Translations under genes and position numbers: made by a program | From: Brachyspira pilosicoli | GTDB taxonomy: Bacteria > Spirochaetota > Brachyspiria > Brachyspirales > Brachyspiraceae | Length of the DNA: 64,000 nucleotides | Assembly (NCBI RefSeq): GCF_036997485.1 | Contig: NZ_JAWLPU010000002.1 | Coordinates: 1-64,000 of the forward strand | Reading direction: 5' to 3' | In this document: piece after piece, positions 1 to 8,558 of the stretch | Layout of the letters: the number at the start of each line of letters is the position of its first letter | Position numbering within the stretch: position 1 is the first letter of the stretch | The notes under the pieces: model-generated | Databases searched by the model: none | Seen by the model: the letters and a program-made list of their open reading frames with translations, nothing else | Told to the model about the DNA's origin: nothing

Positions 1-100
1 TGATGATTACACCAGAGATCAGCATGCATTTATGCATTTTGATTTAAGCAAACTTCATATATTTGATAAAAATACTGAAAAAAATATTTTAGCAGAATAA
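1..100 (+). CDS. C-terminal end of sugar ABC transporter ATP-binding protein (MsmX/UgpC/MalK type), partial
   Basis: An open frame from base 2 to the TAA at 98-100 gives 32 residues ending FDLSKLHIFDKNTEKNILAE. The ending 'F-D-x-S-K-x-H-x-F-D-x-x-T-E-K-N-I' is typical of the regulatory C-terminus (TOBE/MDR-like region) of MalK/UgpC/MsmX ATPases that energise CUT1 sugar importers. The start and the nucleotide-binding domain lie outside the window, so substrate and operon cannot be judged. Alternative: any other ATPase of the same subfamily. Confidence 0.6.
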   Translation, partial: DDYTRDQHAFMHFDLSKLHIFDKNTEKNILAE

Positions 101-450
101 TAAAAAAATTAAATAATTTTTAAATAAATGAAATTCATGCTATTATTATAAAGTTATTATTTTATTTAAATATATTTGTTGTCTTTTATAGTATGTAAAT
201 TTTAGAATATAAATATGGCTATTTTATATTAATAATATATTTATACATATTTATATATTATGTGTAAATATATTATTTTTTTTGATTTACATTTAAAATT
301 ATCTAAATATAGCTAAATATTTATATTGGTATTTTTTATATTATTTTACTATATCTCTATGATTTAGAGGCTTTGTGTTTATTTATTGAATATTGTATTT
401 ATGTAGTATAAATATGATATTCTTTTTATATTATATAATGTTTAAAATTA
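101..450. other. Intergenic AT-rich segment, no gene seen
   Basis: About 350 bases of nearly pure A/T lie between the ABC ATPase stop and the end of the convergent MATE gene. A short dyad CTCTA/TAGAG near 353-370 could be part of a weak terminator for either gene. I see no supported open frame and no RNA gene here. Confidence 0.4.
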
Positions 451-1827
451 TTATATCGTTTCTTCTAATTTTTTTATGTTCTTAATCTCTCTTTTTATGA
501 ATAAAATAGTAACTATTAAAGCCATTGCATCTGCTATTGGACCAGCATACATTATACCGTCTATACCAAATATTTTAGGGAGTATTATTATAAGAGGAAG
601 CAAAAAAATTATCTGTCTTGTCATAGCAATAAATGCTCCTTTAAATGCTTTCCCTATAGAAGTGAAAAAAGACCCTGTAACAGGCTGAACTCCATTAACT
701 ACCATAAATAGCATATATATCCTCATATATTCTTCAGCAAAAGAAAAATATAATTCGCTTCCATCTCCAAACATAGAAACTATTTGTCTTGGGAATAATT
801 GAAAAAGCAAAGATGCTGTTATAGCCATTATAGTTGTTATAAATACGCTTAACTTGTATGTATCTATTACCCTTTTATAATTTCTTGCCCCATAATTAAA
901 TCCAACTATAGGCTGAGAACCTTGCCCTGTACCTATTATAAAGGCCATAACAATCATATTTATCTTTGCTATAATCCCAGATACAGCAAGAGGAATATTA
1001 CCTCCATATATAGATTGGTTACCATAATAGCTTAATACATTATTCATTGTAATTTGAACAGCCATCATAGCTAACTGATTGAAGCCTCCGGATAAACCTA
1101 AAGTAAAAATTTTAATAACATTACTGATATTTAGAATAAAGCTTTTTTTGTTAAGTGTAACATTTTTCATTTTAAATATATATTTAAAAGTTAAAACAAA
1201 TGATATAAACTGTCCTATTATAGTAGCTAAAGCAGCCCCTGATATTCCCATTTTTAAATAAAATATAAATATAGGGTCCAATATAGTGTTAGCAATAGCT
1301 CCGCTTAATACTGATATCATTGAATATCTTGGACTTCCGTCTGCTCTTATTATATGACTCATCATGCTTGAAAATATAAAAGGCAAAAAACCAGTGGAAG
1401 TTATTGAACTATATTTTATAGCATAGTTTAATACATCTTCTGTAGAACCAAACATATACATTATTTTTTCTACAAACATCTTCACTATTATAGTTAATAT
1501 AATACTGAAAATGAATGCTAAAGATATTGTATTTCCTATAATATTTGATGCTTTTTCTTTTTCGCCCCTTCCAAGCAGTAAACTATAAGAAGAAGCTCCG
1601 CCAAGTCCTAAAAATAAAGATATTGACACACATATTGTTGTTAGAGGGAATGCAACATTTGTAGCAGCATTACCTTTTATGCCCACTCCCTGACCTATAA
1701 ACATTTGATCTACTATATTATATAATGCTCCAACTAACATTGATATTATACTTGGAGTGGCAAATTTCAAAAGAAGTTTATATACTTTCTCATAATATAA
1801 TGGGTTAGAATTAACGTTATTGTGCAT
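451..1827 (-). CDS. MATE family efflux transporter
   Basis: A cytoplasmic membrane antiporter that would use H+ or Na+ to export cationic drugs or metabolites. The protein (458 aa from the chosen start) has about 12 hydrophobic segments in two halves. Near the N-terminus it reads 'ATPSIISMLVGALYNIVDQMFIGQGVG', the usual MatE-domain opening with conserved P and N-x-x-D-x-x-F-I-G. A longer frame opens at a TTG five codons upstream (1842), but the ATG at 1827 is preceded by a weak purine stretch (GGA) and starts MHNNVNS, so I prefer it. It is transcribed divergently from trpB. No drug can be inferred. The family is firm; the substrate is unknown. Confidence 0.85.
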   Translation of the reverse strand: MHNNVNSNPLYYEKVYKLLLKFATPSIISMLVGALYNIVDQMFIGQGVGIKGNAATNVAFPLTTICVSISLFLGLGGASSYSLLLGRGEKEKASNIIGNTISLAFIFSIILTIIVKMFVEKIMYMFGSTEDVLNYAIKYSSITSTGFLPFIFSSMMSHIIRADGSPRYSMISVLSGAIANTILDPIFIFYLKMGISGAALATIIGQFISFVLTFKYIFKMKNVTLNKKSFILNISNVIKIFTLGLSGGFNQLAMMAVQITMNNVLSYYGNQSIYGGNIPLAVSGIIAKINMIVMAFIIGTGQGSQPIVGFNYGARNYKRVIDTYKLSVFITTIMAITASLLFQLFPRQIVSMFGDGSELYFSFAEEYMRIYMLFMVVNGVQPVTGSFFTSIGKAFKGAFIAMTRQIIFLLPLIIILPKIFGIDGIMYAGPIADAMALIVTILFIKREIKNIKKLEETI

Positions 1828-1930
1828 ATAATATCCAAACAATTAAATATTTTTTATTTATTGCATTTATTATATTATATTTTTTAATTATTTAAATAAT
1901 TAATTTTTATATAAATTTATTTCAATACTA

Positions 1931-1958
1931 TTGACAAAAATGTTATAAATGGTAAAAT
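1931..1958 (+). promoter_or_regulatory. Sigma70-type promoter for trpB
   Basis: TTGACA at 1931-1936 and TAAAAT at 1953-1958 with a 16-base spacer, about 30 bases upstream of the trpB start, which has a GGGG ribosome-binding site. I see no T-box, trp leader peptide or attenuator between promoter and start. Confidence 0.55.
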
Positions 1959-1990
1959 ACTATATATAGTAATTAATAAAGGGGCTAAAA

Positions 1991-3247
1991 ATGATAAAAA
2001 GTGAAAATGGTTTTTTCGGTAAGTTTGGCGGAAGATTTGTAGATGAGAAACTTGAAAATAAATTAATAGAATTAGAAGATGCTTTTAATTTTTATATAAA
2101 AGATAAAGATTTTTTAAATGAATTAGAAGAACTTAGAAGCGATTTTTTGGGAAGACCTACGCCATTAATGTATGCCAAAAATATATCTGAAAGTATAGGA
2201 GGAGCTAAGATATATGTAAAATTAGAAGGATTTGCTCATACTGGTGCACATAAAATTAATAATTCAATAGGGCAGGCATTATTAGCAAAGAGAATGGGAA
2301 AGAAAAAAATAATAGCAGAAACAGGAGCAGGTCAGCATGGTATTGCTACAGCGGCAGCTTGTGCTAAGTTGGGATTGGAATGCTCTATATATATGGGGGA
2401 TATAGATGTACGCAGGCAGCAGCCTAATGTGGCATCTATGGAATTATATGGGGCTAATGTTGTATCTGTTAAAAGAGGCTCTAGAGGATTAAAAGATGCA
2501 GTTGATGCGGCTTTAGAAGAATGGATAAAAGATTTAGATGATACGCATTATTTACTTGGAAGTGCTGTGGGACCTAGCCCTTATCCGGATATAGTGAGAA
2601 CTTTTCAATCTATAATAGGAAGAGAATTAGAGAAACAGATAGAAGAAAAGAAGTTAAAAGTAAAATCTATGTTTGCATGTGTTGGAGGCGGTTCTAATGC
2701 AATAGGTTTTTTTGAGCCATTTATAGAAAAAGCTAATATAGAATTGGTAGCAGTTGAGGCTGGAGGAATAGGTACAAATATTGGAGAGAATGCTGTAAGA
2801 ATGAATAATGAATATGCCAAAGACCATGTTGCTCAGGGGTATAAAAGTAAGTTTATATTAAAAGAAAATGGTGAGATATCTGATACTATGTCTATATCGG
2901 CTGGACTTGATTATCCGGGGATTGGGCCGCAATTAGCATATTTGGGAGATATTGGAAGGATTAAATTTTTAAGTGCTACAGATATGGAGGCTATTAATGC
3001 AGTTAGAGAATTTGCTAAGCATGAGGGGGTTATATTTGCTTTAGAGAGTGCTCATGCGGGGGCTAAGGCTATAGAATATGCCAAAAAATGCTCAAAAGAT
3101 GATGTTATAATAGTTAATATGTCTGGAAGAGGGGATAAAGATATTTTTATAACTTCTCCTATATTTAGAGCTAATAGATGGAAAGAGTTTTTACAAGATG
3201 AGTTAAACAGATTAGAAAATAATATTGATATACATAATTTTAAATAA
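1991..3247 (+). CDS. trpB: Tryptophan synthase beta chain (orphan)
   Basis: Pyridoxal-phosphate enzyme that joins indole and L-serine to make L-tryptophan. It is 418 aa, normal for TrpB. The PLP lysine sits in 'HTGAHKINNSIGQ' near residue 90, the catalytic Glu motif 'AETGAGQHG' follows, and the phosphate-binding 'GGGSNAIG' lies near 235. It resembles the TrpB1 class. The unusual point is context: there is no trpA or other trp gene in the window, so no local source of indole or of the alpha subunit. It has its own promoter and is followed by an unrelated ROK regulator. It may act in indole salvage, or pair with a trpA elsewhere on the chromosome. The enzyme assignment is firm; the physiological role is inference. 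Confidence 0.93.
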   Translation: MIKSENGFFGKFGGRFVDEKLENKLIELEDAFNFYIKDKDFLNELEELRSDFLGRPTPLMYAKNISESIGGAKIYVKLEGFAHTGAHKINNSIGQALLAKRMGKKKIIAETGAGQHGIATAAACAKLGLECSIYMGDIDVRRQQPNVASMELYGANVVSVKRGSRGLKDAVDAALEEWIKDLDDTHYLLGSAVGPSPYPDIVRTFQSIIGRELEKQIEEKKLKVKSMFACVGGGSNAIGFFEPFIEKANIELVAVEAGGIGTNIGENAVRMNNEYAKDHVAQGYKSKFILKENGEISDTMSISAGLDYPGIGPQLAYLGDIGRIKFLSATDMEAINAVREFAKHEGVIFALESAHAGAKAIEYAKKCSKDDVIIVNMSGRGDKDIFITSPIFRANRWKEFLQDELNRLENNIDIHNFK

Positions 3248-3354
3248 AAATATTTTTATAACTTTTATATATGTTAAAATATAATATATAATAATAAACT
3301 TCCAAATTTATTTTTTTAATATATACTGGTTTTAAAATAGGTTTTATTGTCATT

Positions 3355-4470
3355 ATGGTGTATAAAAAAAGTAATAACATAGATGTAAAAAAAATTAATA
3401 AAAATATAATATATAAATATATATTAGAAAATAAAAAAGTATCTAAAAATAATATTTCAATATCATTAAATATTAGTATGCCTACTGTTTGGCAAAATTT
3501 AAAGGAATTATTGGATTGTAATTTGATACAAGAAGTTGGGGAATTTGAATCAAGCGGAGGACGAAAGGCTAAGGCTATTTCAATTGTAGAAAATGCTAAA
3601 TTTGCCATAGGAGTTGATATAACAAAAAACCATGTAAGTATAGTTTTAGTTAATTTAGTTGGAGATGTAGTAAAAAACATAAGATTAAAAAAAACATTTA
3701 GCTATACTAAAGGATATTTTTTATGGTTCGAGAAATCTATCAAAGATTTTATTCTTGGTATTGATATGAATTCAATTTTGGGAGTTGGTATATCAATACC
3801 CGCAATTATAGATAAATCTGGAAGTTATATAACTTCATCTCATGTATTAAAACTTAAAGATGTACCATGCAATAGTTTTAGTGAATATATACCTTTTAAT
3901 TGCATATTTATGAATGATGCTAATGCTGCTGGATTTGCTGAATCCAAGTATATAGAAAATAATGCTATTTACTTATCATTAAGTAATAGTGTTGGCGGGG
4001 CTATAATATTATCAAAGAAGCTGTATACTGGTGATAATGTAAGGGCTGGAGAGTTTGGTCATGCTGCGATTATTCCTGATGGGGAAAAGTGTTATTGCGG
4101 CAAAAGAGGATGTTTAGATTGCTATTGTAAGGCTAGTTTATTATCTGATTTAACTAATGGTAAATTAAATATTTTTTTTGATAAGTTAAATAAGGGCGAT
4201 AAGAAAATTATAGAGGTTTGGGATAAGTATTTATATTATTTATCAATAGCGGTTAATAATTTGAGAATGAATTTTGATTGTGATGTAGTTATAGGCGGAT
4301 ATGTTGGAGCTTATTTTTTAGATTATCTTAATGATTTTAAAGATAAAGTTTCAAAGTTAAATACTTTTGAAAATAATGCCAATTATATAAGAGTTTGTAA
4401 ACATCATTTTGAGGGGGCGGCTTTAGGGGCGGCTTTAGTGCATATTGACTCGTTTATAAAATCTGTTTAA
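3355..4470 (+). CDS. ROK family transcriptional regulator (NagC/XylR-like)
   Basis: 371 aa with an N-terminal winged helix-turn-helix (about residues 10-75, 'SKNNISISLNISMPTVWQNLKEL') followed by a ROK sugar-kinase-like domain. The ROK zinc site is visible as 'GEKCYCGKRGCLDCYCKASL' near residues 240-260, and 'MNDANAAG' lies near 190. Proteins with HTH plus ROK are usually sugar-responsive repressors rather than kinases. It lies 140 bases upstream of a zinc polyol dehydrogenase whose promoter carries a dyad, so it probably controls that gene. The effector is unknown, possibly a polyol or pentose. Confidence 0.85.
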   Translation: MVYKKSNNIDVKKINKNIIYKYILENKKVSKNNISISLNISMPTVWQNLKELLDCNLIQEVGEFESSGGRKAKAISIVENAKFAIGVDITKNHVSIVLVNLVGDVVKNIRLKKTFSYTKGYFLWFEKSIKDFILGIDMNSILGVGISIPAIIDKSGSYITSSHVLKLKDVPCNSFSEYIPFNCIFMNDANAAGFAESKYIENNAIYLSLSNSVGGAIILSKKLYTGDNVRAGEFGHAAIIPDGEKCYCGKRGCLDCYCKASLLSDLTNGKLNIFFDKLNKGDKKIIEVWDKYLYYLSIAVNNLRMNFDCDVVIGGYVGAYFLDYLNDFKDKVSKLNTFENNANYIRVCKHHFEGAALGAALVHIDSFIKSV

Positions 4471-4510
4471 TGAATATATATTCTAATAAAAATATTTTTG
4501 TGTTTTTTAC

Positions 4511-4539
4511 TTGACAATGTAATTTTTTATGGGTATACT
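4511..4539 (+). promoter_or_regulatory. Strong sigma70-type promoter for the polyol dehydrogenase
   Basis: A perfect TTGACA (4511-4516), a 17-base spacer and TATACT (4534-4539). It sits between the ROK gene and the dehydrogenase, so the dehydrogenase need not depend on read-through from the regulator gene. Confidence 0.65.
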
Positions 4540-4550
4540 TAATTTGTTAG

Positions 4551-4581
4551 ATACTTTAATAAAATTATTTAATAAAAGTAT
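4551..4581. promoter_or_regulatory. Inverted repeat just downstream of promoter, candidate ROK operator
   Basis: Arms ATACTTT (4551-4557) and AAAGTAT (4575-4581) flank an A/T core. The dyad begins 12 bases after the -10 box, where a repressor would block elongation or open-complex formation. Placement beside a ROK regulator gene supports an operator role. The arms are AT-rich, so chance is possible. Confidence 0.4.
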
Positions 4582-4613
4582 TTAATAAATATTATATCAT
4601 GGAGTATGAGATT

Positions 4614-5660
4614 ATGAATGGTAAAATGAAAGTTGCAATAATGACTAATTTAAGAAAAATAGAATTTACAGATAGAGATATACCAAAACCAAAGGGTGAT
4701 GAGGTGTTAGTTAAATTGGAATATGTAGGAGTATGCGGTTCTGATTTGCATTATTACGAACATGGGGCTATTGGTAATTTTATTGTAGAATATCCATTTG
4801 TTTTGGGGCATGAATGCAGCGGAACTGTTGTAGAAATAGGGGATAAGGTTAAGCATTTAAAAGTTGGCGATAAAGTAGCTTTAGAGCCTGGCAAAACTTG
4901 CGGTGAGTGTGAGTTTTGTAAAACAGGAAGGTATAATTTATGTCCTGATGTAATATTTTTTGCTACGCCTCCTGTTGATGGGGTATTTCAAGAATATGTT
5001 GCTCACCCTGAAAGTTTATCTTTCAAACTTCCTGATAATATATCAACAATGGAAGGAGCTTTGATAGAACCTTTAGCAGTTGGAATGCATGCTGCAAGGC
5101 AGGGAGATGCTAAAATAGGAGATGTGGCATTTGTAACGGGGGCTGGATGTATAGGGTTGTGCTCTATGTTAGCTTTAAAGGCTTGCGGGGTATCTAAGGT
5201 TTATGTTATAGATGTAATAAAAAAACGTTTGGATAAAGCATTAGAATTGGGAGCTAACGGTATTATTGATGCTTCTAAAGAAAATGTTGTAGAAAAAGTA
5301 TTAGAATTGACAGACGGTAAAGGAAGTAATATTACTATAGAAACTGCCGGCAGTGAAATTACAACAAATCAGGCTATTGAGTTTGCAAAGAAGGGGTCTA
5401 CTATAGTTTTAGTTGGATATAGCAAAACTGGAAAAATTAATATGAATGTTGGTATGTCTTTAGATAAAGAATTAACATTTAAAACTGTATTTAGATATAG
5501 ACATATTTTCCCATTATGCATAGATGCTATAGAAAGCGGAGCTATTGATATAAAAAATATAGTTACTAATAGTTATAATTTTAATGATTTACAAAAAGCT
5601 TTAGATGATAGTGTAGAAGATAAAGCGAGTATTGTAAAAACTGTTATAAAAATTAAATAA
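4614..5660 (+). CDS. Zinc-dependent polyol (sorbitol/xylitol-type) dehydrogenase
   Basis: Medium-chain NAD(P)-dependent dehydrogenase of the L-iditol/sorbitol dehydrogenase group, oxidising a polyol to a ketose. Catalytic zinc ligands appear in 'GVCGSDLHYYEHG' and 'GHECSG'. The structural zinc loop is 'CGECEFCKTGRYNLC', and the Rossmann fold begins at 'VTGAGCIGL'. I chose the ATG at 4614 (MNGKMKVAIM) because GGAG at 4601-4604 lies 9 bases upstream; an ATG at 4599 would place that site inside the gene. It follows a ROK regulator and has its own promoter and dyad. Whether the substrate is sorbitol, xylitol or another polyol cannot be read from sequence. Confidence 0.82.
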   Translation: MNGKMKVAIMTNLRKIEFTDRDIPKPKGDEVLVKLEYVGVCGSDLHYYEHGAIGNFIVEYPFVLGHECSGTVVEIGDKVKHLKVGDKVALEPGKTCGECEFCKTGRYNLCPDVIFFATPPVDGVFQEYVAHPESLSFKLPDNISTMEGALIEPLAVGMHAARQGDAKIGDVAFVTGAGCIGLCSMLALKACGVSKVYVIDVIKKRLDKALELGANGIIDASKENVVEKVLELTDGKGSNITIETAGSEITTNQAIEFAKKGSTIVLVGYSKTGKINMNVGMSLDKELTFKTVFRYRHIFPLCIDAIESGAIDIKNIVTNSYNFNDLQKALDDSVEDKASIVKTVIKIK

Positions 5661-5817
5661 AGAAAGTTTAAAATTTATAAAATACAATTTTTGTTATTAG
5701 AATTTTATATTAATTATAAAGTGAATATAAATTTTTAATCGGTTTTCTTTTTAGTGTTTTATTAATTAATAGTTTCTTTAAAAAGCTACTAATTATAAAA
5801 GCTGTTTCTTTTTTATA

Positions 5818-5846
5818 TTGACTTTTTAATATTTATATTATAAAAT
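5818..5846 (+). promoter_or_regulatory. Promoter for groES
   Basis: TTGACT (5818-5823), 17-base spacer, TAAAAT (5841-5846), about 60 bases before the groES ATG, which has a good AAGGAG site. I looked for a CIRCE element and do not see one. Confidence 0.55.
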
Positions 5847-5909
5847 TAGTAAAAATTTTTATAAAGAAAACAATTTATTATAAATATTATTTAAGAAGGA
5901 GAATATTAT

Positions 5910-6176
5910 ATGTCATCTATTAAACCATTAGCAGATAGAGTTCTTTTACAAGTTTTAGAACAAGAAGAAAAAACTTCAAGCGGAATATTGCTTCCAGATA
6001 CAGCTAAAGAAAAAACTCAAAAAGCAAAAGTAATTGAAATAGGTTCTAGTAAAGATATACAAGTAAAAAAAGGTGATATAGTTATATACGACAAATATTC
6101 CGGTATACAAATAAAAGAAGATAATAAAGAATATTTAATAGTAAAAAACGAAGAAATCGTTGCTATTATTAAATAA
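5910..6176 (+). CDS. groES: Co-chaperonin GroES (Hsp10)
   Basis: 88 aa, slightly shorter than the usual 94-97. It starts 'IKPLADRVLLQVL', contains the mobile-loop segment 'EEKTSSGILLPDTAKEK' that contacts GroEL, and ends 'EEIVAIIK'. It would form the heptameric lid of the GroEL folding chamber in the cytoplasm. It is monocistronic here: its own promoter lies upstream, a strong terminator follows at once, and no groEL is adjacent, unlike the usual groESL operon. No CIRCE operator was found, so heat-shock control, if any, must use another mechanism. Confidence 0.95.
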   Translation: MSSIKPLADRVLLQVLEQEEKTSSGILLPDTAKEKTQKAKVIEIGSSKDIQVKKGDIVIYDKYSGIQIKEDNKEYLIVKNEEIVAIIK

Positions 6177-6204
6177 TAATAAATTAATGGCTAAAACAAA
6201 TTAT

Positions 6205-6242
6205 AAGAACACTTAAGTTTTATAAACTTAGTGTTCTTTTTT
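6205..6242 (+). terminator. Rho-independent terminator after groES
   Basis: AAGAACAC-t-AAGTTT pairs with AAACTT-a-GTGTTCTT around a TAT loop and is followed by a run of T. It isolates groES from the next gene. Confidence 0.85.
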
Positions 6243-6269
6243 GATTAATTATTTGGGTAGATTAGCAGT

Positions 6270-7418
6270 ATGTTTAAATATTTGTGTTTAGTTTTTATTA
6301 TATTTCAAATTTCAATATTTGCCGAGGAAACAACAAATAAGGTCCCTGAATATAATTTTATATATGAAAAAGAAATTTCTTTTGATTTGGAAGAAACTAA
6401 TAATATAAATGAAATATCAATTATGATAGAAAGAAGAGGACTGCCATTAGTTAATAGACTTGTTAGATTTATCTCTACAGACCCTGAAATATTTAATTTT
6501 GAAACAGAAATAATAAACACAAACAATGGTTTTGAAGAAGCAGAAACAACATACACAAATATTTTTGTAGTGCCTACAGATGAAAATGGTATAGCAAGTG
6601 CAAATGTTAATTTGAATAAAGCAGGAAAAGCTGTTGTAATTATGCATATATTATATGTTGGTTCTACTGGAAATACAAATATATCTTATGAAGAGTTTGC
6701 TAATGTCAATGTAAAAAATACTCCATCTATACCCTCAATCATTTTTAACAATCAAGATGAAAACTTAAATGCCAAAACTTCAATATTTTTAGAATTAACA
6801 CTATATCCAGCACTTTTTCTAATATCAATAGCATTAATATTTATTAGCTATTTTAGACATATATATTATGAATACAGAGCTTCAAAATCAAAGATAATAA
6901 TGTATTCATTTTTTGGATTTAGTACAGTTCAAAAGAAATTTGTATATCTAATTATAGTTATTTTTATAGAATTAATTTTAATAGGAGTTTCTCTTATTAT
7001 CAGCAGCTACGTTCTTCCTATAACATTCTTATCATTTTTTATAGCTGGATTTATTGTAAAAAACAAAAAATTATATTCTATAGGATTTTTTATATTAGCT
7101 TCTATATCTATGATAGACTTGTATCTCAAAGTATTTTTAAATTATTTTGCGATAGAATCTATAATTCAATCATCATTTATGACAAATCCATTCTTAGTAT
7201 TTTTCATATTTCTTCTTCTAACAGCATTATCTGGAGGAATATATATACCTTCTTCAATATTAATATTATATAAAACAGTATTTAATTTAGGAAATACTGG
7301 TTTAATAATTGCTTTAATAGGAATATTTATCTCTTCTTTACTCTATATTATAAAAGTAAAAAAAGATATACCTTTCCTCTATGAATTAGATTTATTAAAG
7401 ATTAGGGACAATTACTAA
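6270..7418 (+). CDS. Exported multi-pass membrane protein with N-terminal Ig-like domain, function unknown
   Basis: 382 aa. Residues 1-18 form a signal peptide ending 'ISIFAEE'. Residues about 25-165 look like a beta-sandwich: 'GLPLVNRLVRFIS' and 'PTDENGIASANVNLNKAGKAVVIM' recall the 'T-D-x-N-G-x-A' pattern of bacterial Ig-like (Big_1/invasin-type) domains. From about 170 there are five or six strongly hydrophobic helices up to residue 365, then a short cytoplasmic tail. It lies 109 bases before a GldA/GldF-like ABC pair on the same strand, so a shared envelope role is possible but unproven. I do not recognise a named family. Confidence 0.6.
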   Translation: MFKYLCLVFIIFQISIFAEETTNKVPEYNFIYEKEISFDLEETNNINEISIMIERRGLPLVNRLVRFISTDPEIFNFETEIINTNNGFEEAETTYTNIFVVPTDENGIASANVNLNKAGKAVVIMHILYVGSTGNTNISYEEFANVNVKNTPSIPSIIFNNQDENLNAKTSIFLELTLYPALFLISIALIFISYFRHIYYEYRASKSKIIMYSFFGFSTVQKKFVYLIIVIFIELILIGVSLIISSYVLPITFLSFFIAGFIVKNKKLYSIGFFILASISMIDLYLKVFLNYFAIESIIQSSFMTNPFLVFFIFLLLTALSGGIYIPSSILILYKTVFNLGNTGLIIALIGIFISSLLYIIKVKKDIPFLYELDLLKIRDNY

Positions 7419-7527
7419 TAATATAAATTACGAAATTTTATAAATATTTTTTTATCAAATACGATACTGTTATATAATAACTAAATTTCTAAAAAATAAA
7501 TTTAATATTTTTAATTAAGGATTATTA

Positions 7528-8529
7528 ATGATAAAAGTTGATAATGTAGTAAAATACTATGGAGAACATTTAGCTCTAAAGGGTGTTTCATATACTATAA
7601 ATAAAGGTGAAATAGTTGGATTTTTAGGACCTAATGGTGCTGGAAAGTCTACTATGATGCGTATTATTACAGGGTATCTTCCTGCTACAAGCGGATATGT
7701 TTATTTAGATGATTATGAGGTTTATGATAATCCTATAGAATTAAAAAAAAGAATAGGATATATGCCTGAAAATGTTTCATTATACACAGAGATGACTGTA
7801 ATAGATTATCTTAAATTTTGTGCTAAGCTAAAAGGAGTTCCAAGCAAAAAAGTTAAATCTGCTGTAGAAAATACAATAGAAATTACAGGCTTAACAAAAT
7901 ACAGAGACAGAATAATAGGACATTTATCTAAAGGATATAGACAAAGAACAGGTATAGCGCAGGCAATAATACATGACCCTGAAGTTTTGATACTTGATGA
8001 ACCTACAAGCGGACTTGACCCTAATCAATTAATAGAAGTAAGAGCTTTAATAAAAAGTTTAGGAGGAAGCAGGACTGTTATACTTTCTACACATATATTA
8101 AGCGAAGTGGAAGACACTTGCGAGAGGGCTTTAATTATAGATAGCGGAGAGCTTATTGCTGAGGATACAATAGAAGGCTTAAAAATGGCTATGGACAGAG
8201 AGATACTTGGAGGAAACATTGAACTTAAAGTGGCTGACAGACAGAATGATGCTCTTTTATGTGTGAGAGAGATTAATGGCGTTGTACAGGCTGAAACTGA
8301 TAATTTTGGCACTATTATTATAGAATGCGAAAGAGGAAATGATTCACGTGCTGAAATAGTAAAACATTTGGTTAATAATAATTTTGATGTGTTAGAGATA
8401 AAGCCTAAAGAGAGAAGTTTGGAAGAGGTATTTATTTACTTTACAGATAAAAAGAAAAATCAGGATTTTGATAAGAGTAAATATATAAAAGATGAAGGTA
8501 TAAAAACTGATATTTCAGAAGAAGAATAA
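7528..8529 (+). CDS. ABC transporter ATP-binding protein, GldA-like (ABC-2 exporter)
   Basis: 333 aa ATPase. Walker A 'GPNGAGKST' (34-42), signature 'LSKGYRQR', Walker B 'VLILDEPTSGLDP' and switch 'STHIL' are all intact. The C-terminal extension with '(K)ERSLEEVFIYFT' is the pattern seen in GldA/CcmA-like exporters. It is followed after 29 bases by an ABC-2 permease (GldF-like), giving a complete two-gene core. In other spirochaetes and Bacteroidetes a GldG-like auxiliary protein normally follows; here that protein is encoded at 56.7 kb. The exported substrate is unknown. The acidic and lysine-rich tail (residues about 305-333) is variable. Confidence 0.85.
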   Translation: MIKVDNVVKYYGEHLALKGVSYTINKGEIVGFLGPNGAGKSTMMRIITGYLPATSGYVYLDDYEVYDNPIELKKRIGYMPENVSLYTEMTVIDYLKFCAKLKGVPSKKVKSAVENTIEITGLTKYRDRIIGHLSKGYRQRTGIAQAIIHDPEVLILDEPTSGLDPNQLIEVRALIKSLGGSRTVILSTHILSEVEDTCERALIIDSGELIAEDTIEGLKMAMDREILGGNIELKVADRQNDALLCVREINGVVQAETDNFGTIIIECERGNDSRAEIVKHLVNNNFDVLEIKPKERSLEEVFIYFTDKKKNQDFDKSKYIKDEGIKTDISEEE

Positions 8530-8558
8530 TATTAAAAAAGAGATAAAAGAGGTAAAAA

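Noticed and set aside
1843-1990. Possible T-box or trp attenuator before trpB
   Set aside because: The region is short; I see no T-box sequence, leader peptide with Trp codons, or terminator hairpin.
5661-5909. Possible CIRCE heat-shock operator upstream of groES
   Set aside because: No TTAGCACTC-N9-GAGTGCTAA or close variant is present.
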